A stretch of 6,207 nt of DNA from Fibrobacter sp. UBA1765 (GTDB lineage: Bacteria > Fibrobacterota > Fibrobacteria > Fibrobacterales > Fibrobacteraceae). The notes beneath the pieces are model-generated. The model was given only the letters and a program-made list of their open reading frames with translations, did not search any database and was not told the origin of the DNA. The stretch lies in NCBI GenBank assembly GCA_002314675.1, contig DCGZ01000149.1, positions 1 through 6,207 on the forward strand. Reading direction: 5' to 3'. Every line of letters starts with the position of its first letter. The stretch's first letter is position 1. Shown here in pieces: positions 5,317 to 6,207 of this stretch. A program made the position numbers and the translations under genes.

Positions 5317-6039
5317 TTATAGTGCAGGGTCAACGGCATTGTTTTCGGCAAATGCTCGCGCACGGTCAATGCAAGTGCCGCAAGTTCCACAAGGTTTTTC
5401 GCCACCTTCGTAGCAGCTCCAGGTCAGTTCAAACGGAGCGCCAAGCTCAAGGCCCTTCTTTACCACTTGCGCCTTGCTTAAACCAGCAAACGGAGCAATC
5501 ACACGAACCTGATTGTAGGTTCCTATGCAAATGGCCTTGCTGATTGTATTTACGAATTCTTCACTGCAATCAGCGTAAGCGTTGCCTGCCGCATCGTCGC
5601 CATGTGCGCCCAGGTAAATATCCACTTCGTCATTTTCAAAAATGCTCTGCGCAAGGCTTGCACAAACGCTTAGCATTAATCCATTGCGGAACGGCACATA
5701 CGTTGCAACCTTGCCATTTGCAGCAGCAGTTCCTCGCAAGGATTCATCATTCTTATTATTAGCAATCTGCTCTGCATAGCTCTTGTGTTCAATCGCTACG
5801 GTAGAACCTGCAAGCAACGAGCAGTTGGAATACTGCATGATTGGCGAAATGTCAAATTCATAATGCTTTAGGTTGTAATGTGCCGCAACCTTGCGTGCGC
5901 ATTCCAGTTCCTTGTTATGCTTTTGACCATAAAAAATAGACGTAGTTGCAACGTTTTCTGCGCCGAACTTTTCAACGGCCATTGCAACGCAAACAGTGGA
6001 ATCTACTCCACCAGAAGAAAGAACGATTGCTTTGTGCAT
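5317..6039 (-). CDS. queC: 7-cyano-7-deazaguanine (preQ0) synthase QueC
   Basis: 240-aa cytoplasmic enzyme that turns 7-carboxy-7-deazaguanine plus ammonia and ATP into preQ0, the late step of queuosine precursor synthesis. The ATP-pyrophosphatase P-loop is SSGGVDS at 8-14. Further family blocks are YGQKHNKEL (38-46), VPFRN, and GAHGDDAAGNAYADCSEEF. The C-terminal zinc site is complete: C209, C217, C220 and C223 in CYEGGEKPCGTCGTC. Length is normal for the family. The start is the ATG at 6039, with only a weak GGA about 8 nt upstream. It is the first gene of a two-gene unit with yhhQ. queD, queE and queF are not in the window. No preQ1 riboswitch could be built from the upstream sequence. Confidence 0.95.
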   Translation of the reverse strand: MHKAIVLSSGGVDSTVCVAMAVEKFGAENVATTSIFYGQKHNKELECARKVAAHYNLKHYEFDISPIMQYSNCSLLAGSTVAIEHKSYAEQIANNKNDESLRGTAAANGKVATYVPFRNGLMLSVCASLAQSIFENDEVDIYLGAHGDDAAGNAYADCSEEFVNTISKAICIGTYNQVRVIAPFAGLSKAQVVKKGLELGAPFELTWSCYEGGEKPCGTCGTCIDRARAFAENNAVDPAL

Positions 6040-6049
6040 ATTGCAAATC

Positions 6050-6063
6050 CAAGATACAAGAAA
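6050..6063. repeat. 14-bp direct repeat shared with the left flank
   Basis: caagatacaagaaa is identical to bases 52-65, in the same orientation, and equals two 7-bp units (caagata, caagaaa). It lies 11 bp upstream of the queC start codon. It is probably a common unit of the heptad arrays and not a specific site. Confidence 0.55.
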
Positions 6064-6094
6064 TAATTTACTTCAGTTTTTTTAGAAGGCAGAA

Positions 6095-6122
6095 AAGAAA
6101 CAAGAAACTTGAAACCAGAAAC
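6095..6122. repeat. 7-bp tandem array, four NNGAAAC units
   Basis: Four consecutive heptads share GAAAC at positions 3-7, with the first two bases varying (aa, aa, tt, ca); a fifth, decayed unit may follow. The array lies 56 bp upstream of queC and next to the hairpin repeats, mirroring the arrangement at the left end of the window. Confidence 0.7.
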
Positions 6123-6141
6123 TAGGAATTGTATTTTTCCA

Positions 6142-6207
6142 TGTCATGGCGAGCGTAGCGTGGCCATCCAGGGCTATGTTCTAGATCACTTCGCGTTGCT
6201 CGTGATG
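6142..6207. repeat. Pair of converging palindromic repeat units, second cut by the window end
   Basis: Unit A on the plus strand: TGTC, arm ATGGC (6146-6150), GAG, core, GTG, arm GCCAT (6163-6167), CC. Unit B reads on the minus strand: arm ATCAC, GAG, core, arm GTGAT (plus-strand arms 6185-6189 and 6202-6206), and is probably incomplete at the right edge. They are separated by 14 bp, like a REP/BIME pair. Both are related to the unit at 86-120, but their arms differ and remain complementary. Confidence 0.65.

Larger units (their letters stand above)
6040..6207. other. Gene-free right flank upstream of queC
   Basis: No gene is seen. The stretch must contain the queC promoter, but I find no pair of -10 and -35 boxes worth naming. 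It holds a 14-bp sequence shared with the left flank (6050-6063), a 7-bp tandem array and two hairpin repeat units. Confidence 0.7.

Noticed and set aside
6040..6207. preQ1 riboswitch upstream of queC
   Set aside because: A run resembling the A-rich 3' part of preQ1-I (AAAAAAACTGAAG on the minus strand) is present, but the required C-rich loop and short stem cannot be assembled upstream.
86..6207. Inverted hairpin repeats at both ends as termini of one mobile element carrying the six genes
   Set aside because: The units are small dispersed hairpins with different arms, there is no transposase, and most enclosed genes are housekeeping types. Chance placement of a common repeat is simpler.

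Overview
The window reads as chromosomal DNA of a moderately low-GC, anaerobic, succinate-handling bacterium. A Fibrobacter-like genome is my best guess. It rests on a Dcu-type C4-dicarboxylate carrier, anaerobe-like protein sequences and the style of the intergenic repeats; no marker gene settles it.

All six genes lie on the minus strand, so transcription runs from high to low coordinates. In that order they are queC (preQ0 synthase), a YhhQ/QueT-type queuosine-precursor transporter, a DcuB-like C4-dicarboxylate transporter, a sugar-phosphate nucleotidyltransferase with a short beta-helix tail, a RhuM-Fic two-domain protein, and a TrmJ-type tRNA 2'-O-methyltransferase. Three clear intrinsic terminators (after the transporter at 4637, after dcuB, and after the nucleotidyltransferase) divide them into about four units: queC-yhhQ, dcuB, nucleotidyltransferase, and rhuM-trmJ. 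queC and yhhQ (17-nt gap) form a queuosine unit combining de novo synthesis and uptake. Two of the six genes therefore concern queuosine supply and a third (trmJ) also modifies tRNA.

Two junctions have unusual leaders. Upstream of rhuM, a good promoter candidate (2074-2102) is followed by a perfect 9-bp hairpin and T-tract, and then at once by a strong Shine-Dalgarno, so the terminator of the upstream gene also sits in the rhuM leader. Upstream of dcuB, the T-tract of the queC-yhhQ terminator forms one arm of a second palindrome that abuts the dcuB ribosome binding site.

The two gene-free ends (1-307 and 6040-6207) are the least ordinary part. Much of their sequence falls into degenerate 7-bp tandem arrays, in which one to five positions per heptad stay fixed while the rest vary. 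Among these lie hairpin repeat units of a TGTC-N5-GAG...-N5'-CC type. Three copies have three different 5-bp arms, each still perfectly self-complementary. No RNA genes, CRISPR arrays, insertion sequences or phage genes were seen.
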